Shown piece after piece: positions 26,344-37,092 of a stretch of DNA of 39,227 bases. Source of the DNA: Bordetella parapertussis. GTDB lineage: Bacteria > Pseudomonadota > Gammaproteobacteria > Burkholderiales > SG8-41. Under the pieces are notes generated by a model. That model saw nothing but the letters and a program-made list of their open reading frames with translations. It did no database searches and was not told where the DNA came from. The DNA lies in the NCBI GenBank assembly GCA_945864585.1, contig CAMBCF010000041.1, forward strand, positions 1-39,227, given 5' to 3'. How positions within the stretch are numbered: position 1 is the stretch's first letter; every line of letters begins with the position of its first letter. The position numbers and the translations under genes are program-made.

Positions 26344-26356
26344 AATTCAAAAGCAA
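26344..26356 (+). promoter_or_regulatory. Ada-box-like site (AAT-N6-GCAA) upstream of ada
   Basis: AAT TCAAAA GCAA matches the E. coli Ada operator consensus AAT(N6)GCAA exactly. A plausible -10 (TATATT, 26388-26393) lies downstream, which puts the site near -55 to -43 of the likely start, the region where methylated Ada activates its own promoter. Ada begins 71 bp after the box. The match is short, so chance is possible. Confidence 0.5.
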
Positions 26357-26426
26357 GAGCGGGAGTGCGCTGCGATGGGGCTGTCGTTATATTGCAGGTG
26401 TCACTGCATGATTGAAAGAACCGAAC

Positions 26427-27524
26427 ATGAAAACACCAGCGAATCTCAACCAACGCGCTGCCGCTACGCGTAACGATCCGCGCTGGGCTGCCGTGGTCGC
26501 ACGCGACCCCGCAGCCGACGGCAAATTCTTTTACGCCGTCAAAACCACCGGCGTGTATTGCCGCCCGTCCTGTGCGTCGCGCCCGGCGCGGCCTGAAAAC
26601 GTGCAATTTCACGCCACGCGCGCGGATGCGGAACGCGCGGGCTTTCGTCTCTGCAAGCGCTGCAAGCCCGAGCAAGCGCCGCAGGTCGAGCGCTACGCTG
26701 CAATCGTGGTCAAGGTCTGCCGGCTCATCGAACGCGCAGAGACGATGCTCAGTCTGGCGTCATTGGCATCTGAAGCAGGATTGAGCACCCACCACTTTCA
26801 CCGCGTGTTCAAGTCGGCCATGGGGCTGACGCCCAAAGGTTACGCAGCGGCGCAGCGCGCCCAGCGCGTGCGTAACGGGCTAGCGCGCGCCAGTAAAGTG
26901 ACTGCGGCCATCTTCGACGCCGGCTACAACTCCAGCGGGCGTTTCTACGAAAAATCAAACGCGCTGCTGGGCATGACGCCCACTAAATTTCGTGCCGGCG
27001 GGATAAACACGGCCATACGCTTCGCCGTCGGCGAATGCACTCTTGGGGCGATACTGGTGGCTGCCAGCGAACGCGGCGTGTGCGCGATACTCCTGGGCGA
27101 CGATCCTAATGCACTGGCACGCGATTTGCAGGATCGTTTCCCGCGCGCCACGCTGATCGGCGGCGATCGCAAGTTTGAGCGGCTGGTGGCCAAAGTGGTG
27201 GGGTTTGTGGAAGCGCCCGCACGCGGACTGGATCTGCCGCTGGATGTGCGCGGCACCGCATTCCAGCAGCGCGTGTGGCAGGCGCTGCAAAAAATTCCCG
27301 TCGCGTCTACCGCAACTTACAGCGAGATTGCAAAGCGCATCGGTGCGCCGAAAGCGGTGCGCGCCGTGGCCGGAGCGTGTGCGGCGAATGCGCTGGCGGT
27401 GGCGATACCCTGCCACCGCGTGGTGCGCAATGACGGCGGGCTGGCGGGCTATCGTTGGGGCGTTGAACGCAAGCGCGCGTTACTTGAGCGAGAACGCATA
27501 AAAATGGGGTCAGACACGAAATAG
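26427..27524 (+). CDS. ada: Bifunctional Ada: methylphosphotriester repair/transcription activator and O6-alkylguanine-DNA alkyltransferase
   Basis: Repairs alkylated DNA and, once methylated, activates the adaptive response. From ATG 26427 the product has 365 residues. The N-terminal zinc domain has C45, C49, C76 and C79 (YCRPSC, LCKRCKP). An AraC-type helix-turn-helix region follows (about 90-180; FDAGYNSSGRFYEKS). The C-terminal methyltransferase domain has the acceptor cysteine C329 in IPCHRVVRNDG. A TTG at 26412 would add five residues, but the ATG is nearer to a GAAAGA-like site. The last codons, MGSDTK and TAG, come from a stray copy of the GGGGTCAGA repeat, so the tail is repeat-derived. 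An Ada-box-like site lies upstream. Confidence 0.94.
   Translation: MKTPANLNQRAAATRNDPRWAAVVARDPAADGKFFYAVKTTGVYCRPSCASRPARPENVQFHATRADAERAGFRLCKRCKPEQAPQVERYAAIVVKVCRLIERAETMLSLASLASEAGLSTHHFHRVFKSAMGLTPKGYAAAQRAQRVRNGLARASKVTAAIFDAGYNSSGRFYEKSNALLGMTPTKFRAGGINTAIRFAVGECTLGAILVAASERGVCAILLGDDPNALARDLQDRFPRATLIGGDRKFERLVAKVVGFVEAPARGLDLPLDVRGTAFQQRVWQALQKIPVASTATYSEIAKRIGAPKAVRAVAGACAANALAVAIPCHRVVRNDGGLAGYRWGVERKRALLERERIKMGSDTK
27504..27514. repeat. Solo copy of the RAYT-unit end motif ATGGGGTCAGA
   Basis: Eleven bases are identical to both ends of the transposase unit at 3264-4141. The following CACGAAATAG completes the last codons and stop of ada. No partner copy in inverted orientation is seen in the 28 bp before the convergent cupin gene's stop. 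Confidence 0.7.
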
Positions 27525-27552
27525 TATATAACGCATTGTTTTTAAAAGAGTT

Positions 27553-27957
27553 TTAGGATGGTTTATTCAGTGCCACCGTTTCATACTCACCGGGCGAGGT
27601 GATTTCCAGCAGTTCCAGATCGTCCGAGCAGTCGAGCTCGTTGTGGGTGATGCCTGGCGGTTGCAGGCAGCAGTCGCCGGGGCCGAAGGTATGCTCGCCC
27701 TGTCCCGCGTAAGTAAACTTGATCCAGCCTTTGAGGATGTAAATCATCTGAAAATCCAGGCGATGCTGGTGCATGCCCGTGGCGTGCAGCGCGCCGTGAT
27801 CCGCGCCCTTTTTTACGCGGATCACATGCGCCCTGAATTGTCCTTGGGTTGCATTTTTGATGCCCAGATCGCGGTATTCGAGAAAGGGTCGCAGGCCCGA
27901 TTCAAATTGCGCATCCTTGACCAGGCTTACCGAGAATTTCATTTCCGCCACGTCCAT
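27553..27957 (-). CDS. Cupin-domain protein
   Basis: A small beta-barrel protein of 134 residues with unknown substrate. The cupin motif 1 histidines are in ATGMHQHRLDFQMIYILKG (about 59-77). Motif 2 is GPGDCCLQPPGITHNEL (about 92-108), with its histidine at THNEL. These would bind a metal ion. The start is ATG 27957 (MDVAEMKF), or possibly the methionine six codons in. It is downstream of and on the same strand as a quinone-oxidoreductase-like gene (38 bp gap), suggesting a two-gene unit, perhaps for metabolism of a small organic compound. It converges with ada. Confidence 0.82.
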   Translation of the reverse strand: MDVAEMKFSVSLVKDAQFESGLRPFLEYRDLGIKNATQGQFRAHVIRVKKGADHGALHATGMHQHRLDFQMIYILKGWIKFTYAGQGEHTFGPGDCCLQPPGITHNELDCSDDLELLEITSPGEYETVALNKPS

Positions 27958-27995
27958 GGGAGTCTCCTCAACAAAAATAGTTACTGCTGCCGGCC

Positions 27996-28919
27996 TTAGC
28001 GCACCTTGAACACCAGTTTGCCGCGGAAGTGACGGCCTTCGCTGATCTTGTGCGCAGCGGCCGCCTGCGACAGCTCAAATAGGGTGATTTCGGGCGCGTG
28101 CACCGCACCGCTGGTGGCGAGCGCTGCGATGCGTTCCAAATGCGGGCGGTCGCGTCCGACTTTGGGACGTAGCGACTGTACATCGGCGCGCGGCGACACC
28201 GGTGCGGCCTGCCCTGCTGCGATAGACGCCGCGCGACCGCCCGCACGCAGCACCGCGAAGGAGCGCTTGGTTACGTCGCCGCCGACGGTGTCAAATACGG
28301 CGTCACAGCCGGACACCACCTTGGTGAAATCCTGCGCGTTGTAATCGATGATCTGGTCGGCGCCGAGTTTGCGCAGGTAGTCGTGATTTTCTGCCCTCGC
28401 GGTGGTGATCACGCGCGCGCCTATGTGCTTGGCCAGTTGCACCGCGTAACTGGCGACGCCGCCCGCGCCGCCCTGTATCAATATTGTTTCACCGGATTTC
28501 AGTTGCAGCGTGTCTTCGATCGAGCACAGCGCGGTAAGGCCGATTAACGCCAGCGCCGCGCAGTCCGCGTGTGACAGGCTGGCAGGCTTTTTGGCGATGA
28601 TGGACGCTTTGATGGCGATTTTTTCTGCATAGGCTTGTTCCTGGCCGACATCACACACGCCAAACACGGCGTCGCCCAAGGCGAAGTCTGTTACGCCGGC
28701 GCCCAACGCGCACACCACCCCGGAGAAGTCACGCCCCGGTATGTACGGCAGGTCGGTGATCGGCGCGTAGCTCCCGGCGCGCACTTTCCAGTCGGCGCCG
28801 TTGACACTTGCGGCGTGCACATCGACCAGCACCTGACCAGGCCCCGCAACCGGATCGGCAATATCGCCGTATTCCATCACTTCGGGCCCGCCATGTTTTG
28901 TGAAAAAGGCTGCTTTCAT
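27996..28919 (-). CDS. Zinc-independent NADP-dependent oxidoreductase of the medium-chain dehydrogenase family (quinone oxidoreductase-like)
   Basis: Probably reduces a quinone or an enal with NADPH. From ATG 28919 (MKAAFFTKHGGPEVMEY) the product has 307 residues. It has the GroES-like domain (about 25-110; GRDFSGVVCALGAGV) and a Rossmann fold with the nucleotide motif IQGGAGGVASYAVQLAKHIG (about 145-164). The later FDTVGGDV segment is typical of the quinone oxidoreductase branch. The catalytic zinc ligands of alcohol dehydrogenases are absent. A longer reading frame begins at 28964, but the ATG at 28919 has a strong GGAGAG ribosome site just upstream. It precedes the cupin gene on the same strand. 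The precise substrate is unknown. Confidence 0.88.
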   Translation of the reverse strand: MKAAFFTKHGGPEVMEYGDIADPVAGPGQVLVDVHAASVNGADWKVRAGSYAPITDLPYIPGRDFSGVVCALGAGVTDFALGDAVFGVCDVGQEQAYAEKIAIKASIIAKKPASLSHADCAALALIGLTALCSIEDTLQLKSGETILIQGGAGGVASYAVQLAKHIGARVITTARAENHDYLRKLGADQIIDYNAQDFTKVVSGCDAVFDTVGGDVTKRSFAVLRAGGRAASIAAGQAAPVSPRADVQSLRPKVGRDRPHLERIAALATSGAVHAPEITLFELSQAAAAHKISEGRHFRGKLVFKVR

Positions 28920-29119
28920 GTTCTCTCCAATAACGGGTTGTTGATTTAGTGACCATCGTAGCACGCCGAGGCTGCTGCGCCGCGCCCTTAGTCGATGCTG
29001 ATTTTCGCGTCTTGAATCACTTTAAGCATCACACAATAACAAATTCAGACTCAGGATGCGACGCGGCAGGTAAAATTCGCTGACACAGCCGGCGCCAGCG
29101 AAAGGCATAAAGAAAAATC

Positions 29120-30052
29120 ATGACCAATGACAGCAATCTAGTCGATAAACTCAGAAAGCAATACGGCGCGCGCGGCGTGGACAATGCCGCGCGCATGCAT
29201 CCCAACGATTTCACGCAGGTGATGGCGTGGCGCGACGAAATGGATCCGCAATATACGCGGCTGCTGCTTGATTTTACCTTTGGCGGCCTGATGACACGCG
29301 GCGTGCTCAGCGAACGCGTGCGCCTGCTGGTGCTGATTGCGCAATGTGCAGCAATGGCTGAGTTGGAATATCTTGAAAGCACTATGCGTGCTGCGCTCAA
29401 TGAGGGCGTAAGCGCGCGGGAAATACTGGAGATTCTGTTACAAACCACAGTCTACGTGGGGATGCCGAAGATCAATCGCGCGGCGCGCGTGTTTCACAGC
29501 GTGGTCAAGGAACTGGGGCGTATGCAGGAGTTGACGCAAACGCAGCCGCCGCTCGAAGGCCGCAATGATGAACGTTCGCTGGCGGCGGAGCGCGCGACCT
29601 GGAATGTCACCGATGAACGTTTCCCCACGCGCGAAGCCATGCTGGAAAAATATGGCTGGCACGGCATCAGTGCAGGTTTGCGCTTGCAGCCCACGCATCA
29701 CCCCGAAGCGATCATGCGCATGGACTGCAGCGATCAGAATTTTCTCAAATACTGGCTCGATTTCATCTACGGCGGCATGTATGTGCGCGGCGTGCTCGAC
29801 GACAAGATACGCATCCTGTGCGTGGTGGGCGTATGCACGGCGCTGGATGAAATGATGCAGGGCGAAAACCATGTGCGCGCGGCACTCGCACTGGGCGCTA
29901 CGCCGCGCGAAGTGCAGGAAGTCGCGGTGCAATCGACGCAGTACTGGGGTATGCCGCGCAGTCTGCGCACCATGGCGATACTGGAGCGTGTGTTACGAGA
30001 GCAGGGCCGAATGGCGGAACTCACGGATACGCAACTGCCGTTGCCGGCTTGA
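29120..30052 (+). CDS. Tandem carboxymuconolactone-decarboxylase (AhpD-like) domain protein
   Basis: A protein of 310 residues made of two CMD-type domains (about 45-130 and 205-290). Each has the pattern of a helix ending in F(T/I)(F/Y)GG, a VRGVL segment, and a later helix ending in a conserved WGMP or VGMP (TTVYVGMPKINRA, STQYWGMPRSLRT). The redox CxxC of AhpD is not present, so a peroxidase role is unlikely; a decarboxylase-like or aromatic-degradation role is a guess. The start is ATG 29120. It stands alone, 155 bp after the divergent oxidoreductase. Its stop (30050-30052) is immediately followed by the split RAMP-like gene. Confidence 0.8.
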   Translation: MTNDSNLVDKLRKQYGARGVDNAARMHPNDFTQVMAWRDEMDPQYTRLLLDFTFGGLMTRGVLSERVRLLVLIAQCAAMAELEYLESTMRAALNEGVSAREILEILLQTTVYVGMPKINRAARVFHSVVKELGRMQELTQTQPPLEGRNDERSLAAERATWNVTDERFPTREAMLEKYGWHGISAGLRLQPTHHPEAIMRMDCSDQNFLKYWLDFIYGGMYVRGVLDDKIRILCVVGVCTALDEMMQGENHVRAALALGATPREVQEVAVQSTQYWGMPRSLRTMAILERVLREQGRMAELTDTQLPLPA

Positions 30053-30134
30053 CCCCGGCCAGCCCGAACGTTGGGGTTCGCTGCACTCACCGCCAACCTA
30101 CATAGGGAACCCGCCATTTCTCAAGGTCGGGCAT

Positions 30135-30704
30135 ATGACGCTCGACGGTATTTTGTCGGCGCAATTGTTCGACAAATTGAACGACGTAGAGGCGGCGCAC
30201 GCCGAGGTGCCAATCCAGTGCGTAGATGGTTTGTTCTATGCGTCCGCCGCCGTCTTTGAGCCTATCGACAAGGCGCGACAAGCGTTCATCGCCGGACTGC
30301 GTGAGACCCATTCGATTGACCCCGACTTGATCAAGAAGAACCAGCATGGGCAACTGCATAAAAAATTCGATACCTCGCTTACCAACGTGATGAATTCCTA
30401 TTCAGCATATACCGCACCCGAAATCACGTGGTATGCAACCGGCGATGCTGATGAGGTCGAACGCTTGCTGCGACCCATCCAGTTCATCGGCAAGCGTCGC
30501 GCCTCCGGTTTCGGTGAAGTCAGTGAGTGGCAGATCGAGGACGGCGAACTCGATGGGCTGGTCGGCTACGCGGGCGAACCGCTGCGCCCGGTGCCGGTGG
30601 AGATGTTTGTGGGTGACAAGTCGTTGCCGATTGTCGATGCCGCATGGCGGCCCGCGTATTGGAATGTTCTGAACCGTGCGGCGTGCTATGCGCCGGCTTT
30701 GTGA
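30135..30704 (+). CDS. Orphan RAMP-superfamily protein resembling type IV CRISPR Csf3 (Cas5-like)
   Basis: From ATG 30135 the product has 189 residues: MTLDGILSAQLF at the start, VPIQCVDGLFYASAAV (25-40), then ITWYATGDADEVERLL (97-112), the glycine-rich loop FIGKRRASGFGEVSEW (117-132), GEPLRPVPVE (147-156) and a WRPAYW tail. This order and the loop resemble Csf3, the Cas5-like subunit of type IV CRISPR effectors, and more loosely other RAMP proteins; the comparison is from memory. No CRISPR array or other cas gene is in the window. The gene may be damaged at its 5' end: another frame, from TTG 30071, encodes FAALTANLHREPAIS, which looks like a RAMP first strand, and the two frames would join with a one-base shift near 30115-30130. 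Function unknown; identity moderate. Confidence 0.6.
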   Translation: MTLDGILSAQLFDKLNDVEAAHAEVPIQCVDGLFYASAAVFEPIDKARQAFIAGLRETHSIDPDLIKKNQHGQLHKKFDTSLTNVMNSYSAYTAPEITWYATGDADEVERLLRPIQFIGKRRASGFGEVSEWQIEDGELDGLVGYAGEPLRPVPVEMFVGDKSLPIVDAAWRPAYWNVLNRAACYAPAL

Positions 30705-30716
30705 GAGCGCAGACCA

Positions 30717-30915
30717 TGAACGCAATTGAATTACTGAATCAAACCCTTGGACGGCACTTGGTGCCGCAATCCGGCGACGCAGTGGCAGACGCGCAGGCAG
30801 CATTGTCGAGCGGGCATTCTATGGCTAAGGGCGGCACCAAACAGCGCATACGGTGCTTGAATATCTGTTGTCACCGGTGACCAAGGCGTTTCATGAGGCG
30901 GGGCGCGAGCGGTGA
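30717..30915 (+). pseudogene. Gene remnant with a HlyD-like C-terminus
   Basis: An ATG at 30717 opens 54 codons (MNAIELLNQTLGRHLVPQSG onwards) whose product I do not recognise. Near 30840 a frame one base over reads AHTVLEYLLSPVTKAFHEAG then RER and stop. This strongly resembles the end of HlyD-type membrane-fusion proteins of type I secretion; E. coli HlyD ends SYLLSPLEESVTESLRER. So the scrap may be a HlyD gene reduced by internal deletion, or a chimera of two fragments. HlyD family members have roughly 400-480 residues, so at least 85% is missing. The parts are too short for certainty. Confidence 0.45.
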
Positions 30916-31025
30916 ATGATCTGCCGTATTTCGAACATCTTGAACCTCCTGTAAGCCATTGCGTTATCCAACGCCTCGCCGAGGTCGTCCGGTTCTTTTG
31001 CTTTGCAGAGTACAATAACTCATGA
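30912..31025 (+). CDS. Hypothetical mini-ORF in front of fic
   Basis: An open frame of 37 codons from GTG 30912 (VNDLPYFEHLEPPVSHCVIQ onwards). Its start overlaps the stop of the HlyD-like scrap (GTGA) and its stop overlaps the fic start (ATGA), a layout typical of translational coupling. No ribosome site or homology is recognised; it could be another fragment of a decayed gene. Confidence 0.2.
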   Translation: MNDLPYFEHLEPPVSHCVIQRLAEVVRFFCFAEYNNS

Positions 31026-32074
31026 GCTATTCATCATTGCGATTTTTCGCTAACTCCAATCTTGCAGTTCCTGCAGCTACTGCATATTACCTCTCAGACC
31101 TTGGTGAGTTTCGCGGCAAGCAGGAGCTGTATACTCGGCAGTCACAGCAGCGCCTTAAAGCGTTGCGGGAACATGCGCTGATTGAAAGCGCTGTCTCATC
31201 GAACCGCATCGAGGGTGTCTCTGTGGAACCCTCTCGTATTCGTGACGTATTGGTGTCACCAAAGCCGCTATTTCGGGATCGCGATGAAGAGGAGGTTCGC
31301 GGTTACCGTGATGCGTTGACCTGGATCCACCTGGACGCACAGAGTATTGCTGTATCTGACGATACCATCCGTCGATTGCATGCCATGACTCGTGGGCAGA
31401 TTTGGGATGCTGGCCTATACAAGGAAAAAGACGGCGATATCATCGAACGCTACCCGGATGGTCATGAGCGTGTGCGCTTTCGGCCTGTTTCGGCTCAAGA
31501 GACCCCGGCGGCGATGACGCAACTCGTTACCGATTGGCAGGTGGGCCTTCAAGAACGCCGGGTTCCTCCATTGATTGCGCTGGCGGCTTTCAATCTGGAT
31601 TTCCTTTGTATTCACCCTTTCCGCGATGGCAATGGGAGGGTGTCGCGCCTGCTTTGGCTGTTGCAGAGCTACCAATTAGGTTTTGAAGTTGGTCGCTACA
31701 TCAGCCTTGAACGCCTGGTTGAGCAGAACAAGGACCGGTACTATGAAACACTGGAACAAAGCTGGCAGGGCTGGCACGAAGGTAAGCATGACCCTTGGCC
31801 GTACATCAACTATGTCCTGTTCATCCTCAAAACTGCCTATCGGGAATTCATCGAACGCGTTGGGGAAACAGCAGAGCCGCGCGGTTCGAAAACGCAATTG
31901 GTGCTCGCGGCAATCGACAAGATATCCGGTACATTTTCCCTCGCTGTCTTGGAGCGCGCTTGCCCTGGTGTGAGTCGTGACATGATTCGACGAGTACTTA
32001 ATACCCAGCGGGGTAGGTCAGTCGAATGCATTGGTCGTGGGCCTGGGGCGCTCTGGCAGAAAAGAGGTAATTAG
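31022..32074 (+). CDS. Fic-domain protein (probable AMP transferase) with N-terminal inhibitory motif
   Basis: Fic proteins usually transfer AMP from ATP to a hydroxyl side chain of a target protein. The 350 residues contain the inhibitory motif SNRIEG (S60 to G65, matching S/T-x-x-x-E-G/N) ahead of the Fic core. The catalytic loop is HPFRDGNGRVSR (198-209), with H198, so the enzyme looks active and self-inhibited (class II layout). The C-terminal part (about 280-350) resembles a winged helix (SLAVLERACPGVSRDMIRRV). The gene appears less GC-rich than its neighbours (for example CTCTCAGACCTTGGTGAG near the start), which suggests transfer. Start ATG 31022 overlaps the stop of a mini-ORF. The target is unknown. 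Confidence 0.92.
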   Translation: MSYSSLRFFANSNLAVPAATAYYLSDLGEFRGKQELYTRQSQQRLKALREHALIESAVSSNRIEGVSVEPSRIRDVLVSPKPLFRDRDEEEVRGYRDALTWIHLDAQSIAVSDDTIRRLHAMTRGQIWDAGLYKEKDGDIIERYPDGHERVRFRPVSAQETPAAMTQLVTDWQVGLQERRVPPLIALAAFNLDFLCIHPFRDGNGRVSRLLWLLQSYQLGFEVGRYISLERLVEQNKDRYYETLEQSWQGWHEGKHDPWPYINYVLFILKTAYREFIERVGETAEPRGSKTQLVLAAIDKISGTFSLAVLERACPGVSRDMIRRVLNTQRGRSVECIGRGPGALWQKRGN

Positions 32075-32075
32075 C

Positions 32076-32192
32076 GTGAAAGAGTGTAATAAAGGAGGTA
32101 ATGTCTCGATAGACTGGCGGGCGAGACGAGCGACCACGTTGTTGAATGCTTATCTTGCATTGCACGTAACGAATCAGGTTATTGGGGGATGA
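32076..32192 (+). CDS. Hypothetical mini-ORF between fic and a Bug gene
   Basis: An open frame of 38 codons from GTG 32076, one base after the fic stop; its stop overlaps the ATG of the Bug gene (ATGA, 32189-32192). It contains a perfect-looking AAAGGAGGTA (32091-32100) internally. The product (VKECNKGGNVSIDWRARRAT onwards) is not recognised. It may be real and coupled, or only a chance frame. Confidence 0.2.
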   Translation: MKECNKGGNVSIDWRARRATTLLNAYLALHVTNQVIGG

Positions 32193-33193
32193 GTATGGAT
32201 CATGGTATCCAATGGTGGGCGATTGCCGCTGGTTGCACGCTGGCCAGTGGCGGCGCATGGGCGCAGGCGCGCGCGGCGCCGGCCGATGCCGCGAAATATC
32301 CATCGCGCCTGGTGCGTTTGTTGGTGGGTTATTCGCCGGGCGGCGCGGTGGACGTGTCGGCGCGGCTGATTGCGCAACGTCTAACCGAGGCGCTGAGTCA
32401 ATCGACCATCGTCGAAAACCGTCCGGGCGCTGACGGCAATGTGGCCAGCGACCTGGTCGCGAAAGCAGCGCCCGACGGGCATACGCTGGCGTACGTGAGT
32501 GCCGCCCACACCATGAATCCGGCGTTGCATCCGAAGTCGCTGCCCTACCACCCGTTGCGGGACTTCTCGCCGGTGTCGATGGTGGCTACCGGCGCGCAGA
32601 CTTTGGTGGTGAATCCGTCGCTGCCGGTGCGCAGTGTCAAGGATTTGGTGGCGCTGGCACGGGTAAGGCCGGGCCAGATCAACTTTGCATCGTCGGGTGC
32701 GGGCGGCCCCATGCATTTGTCGAGCGAATTGCTTAAATCCATGGCGGGCATCGATATTGTCCATGTGCCGTACAAGGGCGGCGGGCCCGCGCTGAATGAT
32801 GTGATCGGCGGCCAGATCGAGATGACGTTTGTCGGCACCCCGGCGAGCATGCCGCATATCCGCTCGGGCCGTCTGCGCATACTCGCCGTGTCGACGGCCA
32901 AACGTGTGGCCGCGCTGCCCGAGGTGCCCACGGTGGCGGAATCAGGTTACCCCGGCTTCGAGGTCGGCGCCTCGTATTCCGTGCTCGCACCGGCGGGCAC
33001 ACCTGCGGTCATCGTCGGCCGGCTGAGCAGCGAACTGGCCAGGATCGCCGGCCTGCGCGAAATACGCGAACGGCTGACCGCACTTGGCCTTGAAATGGTG
33101 GGGGGCACACCCGAACACCTTACGGAATTCATGAAGACCGATCTCGCCAAGTGGAGCAAGCTGGTGCAAAGCATCGGGCTTAAGACGGATTGA
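32189..33193 (+). CDS. Bug-family (TctC-like) periplasmic substrate-binding protein
   Basis: A receptor of the tripartite tricarboxylate transporter type; these bind carboxylates or other small organic ligands in the periplasm, and Burkholderiales often carry many. The 334 residues start with a signal peptide (MSMDHGIQWWAIAAGCTLAS, cleavage likely after GAWA). The family blocks are VRLLVGYSPGGAVDVSARLI, VENRPGADGNVASDLVAKAA, VHVPYKGGGPALNDVIGGQI and LPEVPTVAESGYPGFEVG. The gene is intact. No TctA/TctB membrane genes are near, as is common for orphan Bug proteins. The start is ATG 32189 with GGGGG just before it, or ATG 32195. It provides an in-window reference for the decayed copy at 8956-9757. 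Confidence 0.92.
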   Translation: MSMDHGIQWWAIAAGCTLASGGAWAQARAAPADAAKYPSRLVRLLVGYSPGGAVDVSARLIAQRLTEALSQSTIVENRPGADGNVASDLVAKAAPDGHTLAYVSAAHTMNPALHPKSLPYHPLRDFSPVSMVATGAQTLVVNPSLPVRSVKDLVALARVRPGQINFASSGAGGPMHLSSELLKSMAGIDIVHVPYKGGGPALNDVIGGQIEMTFVGTPASMPHIRSGRLRILAVSTAKRVAALPEVPTVAESGYPGFEVGASYSVLAPAGTPAVIVGRLSSELARIAGLREIRERLTALGLEMVGGTPEHLTEFMKTDLAKWSKLVQSIGLKTD

Positions 33194-33225
33194 TAAGGGC
33201 GTTAATTTTTTCTTGAGCACAATGA

Positions 33226-34929
<1,704 letters not shown>

Positions 34930-34931
34930 CC

Positions 34932-37083
<2,152 letters not shown>

Positions 37084-37092
37084 GCGCCGCTC

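Noticed and set aside
32091-32112. A leader peptide after the strong AAAGGAGGTA, giving ATG TCT CGA TAG
   Set aside because: The spacing of about two bases between GGAGG and ATG is too short for normal initiation, and three codons give no support.
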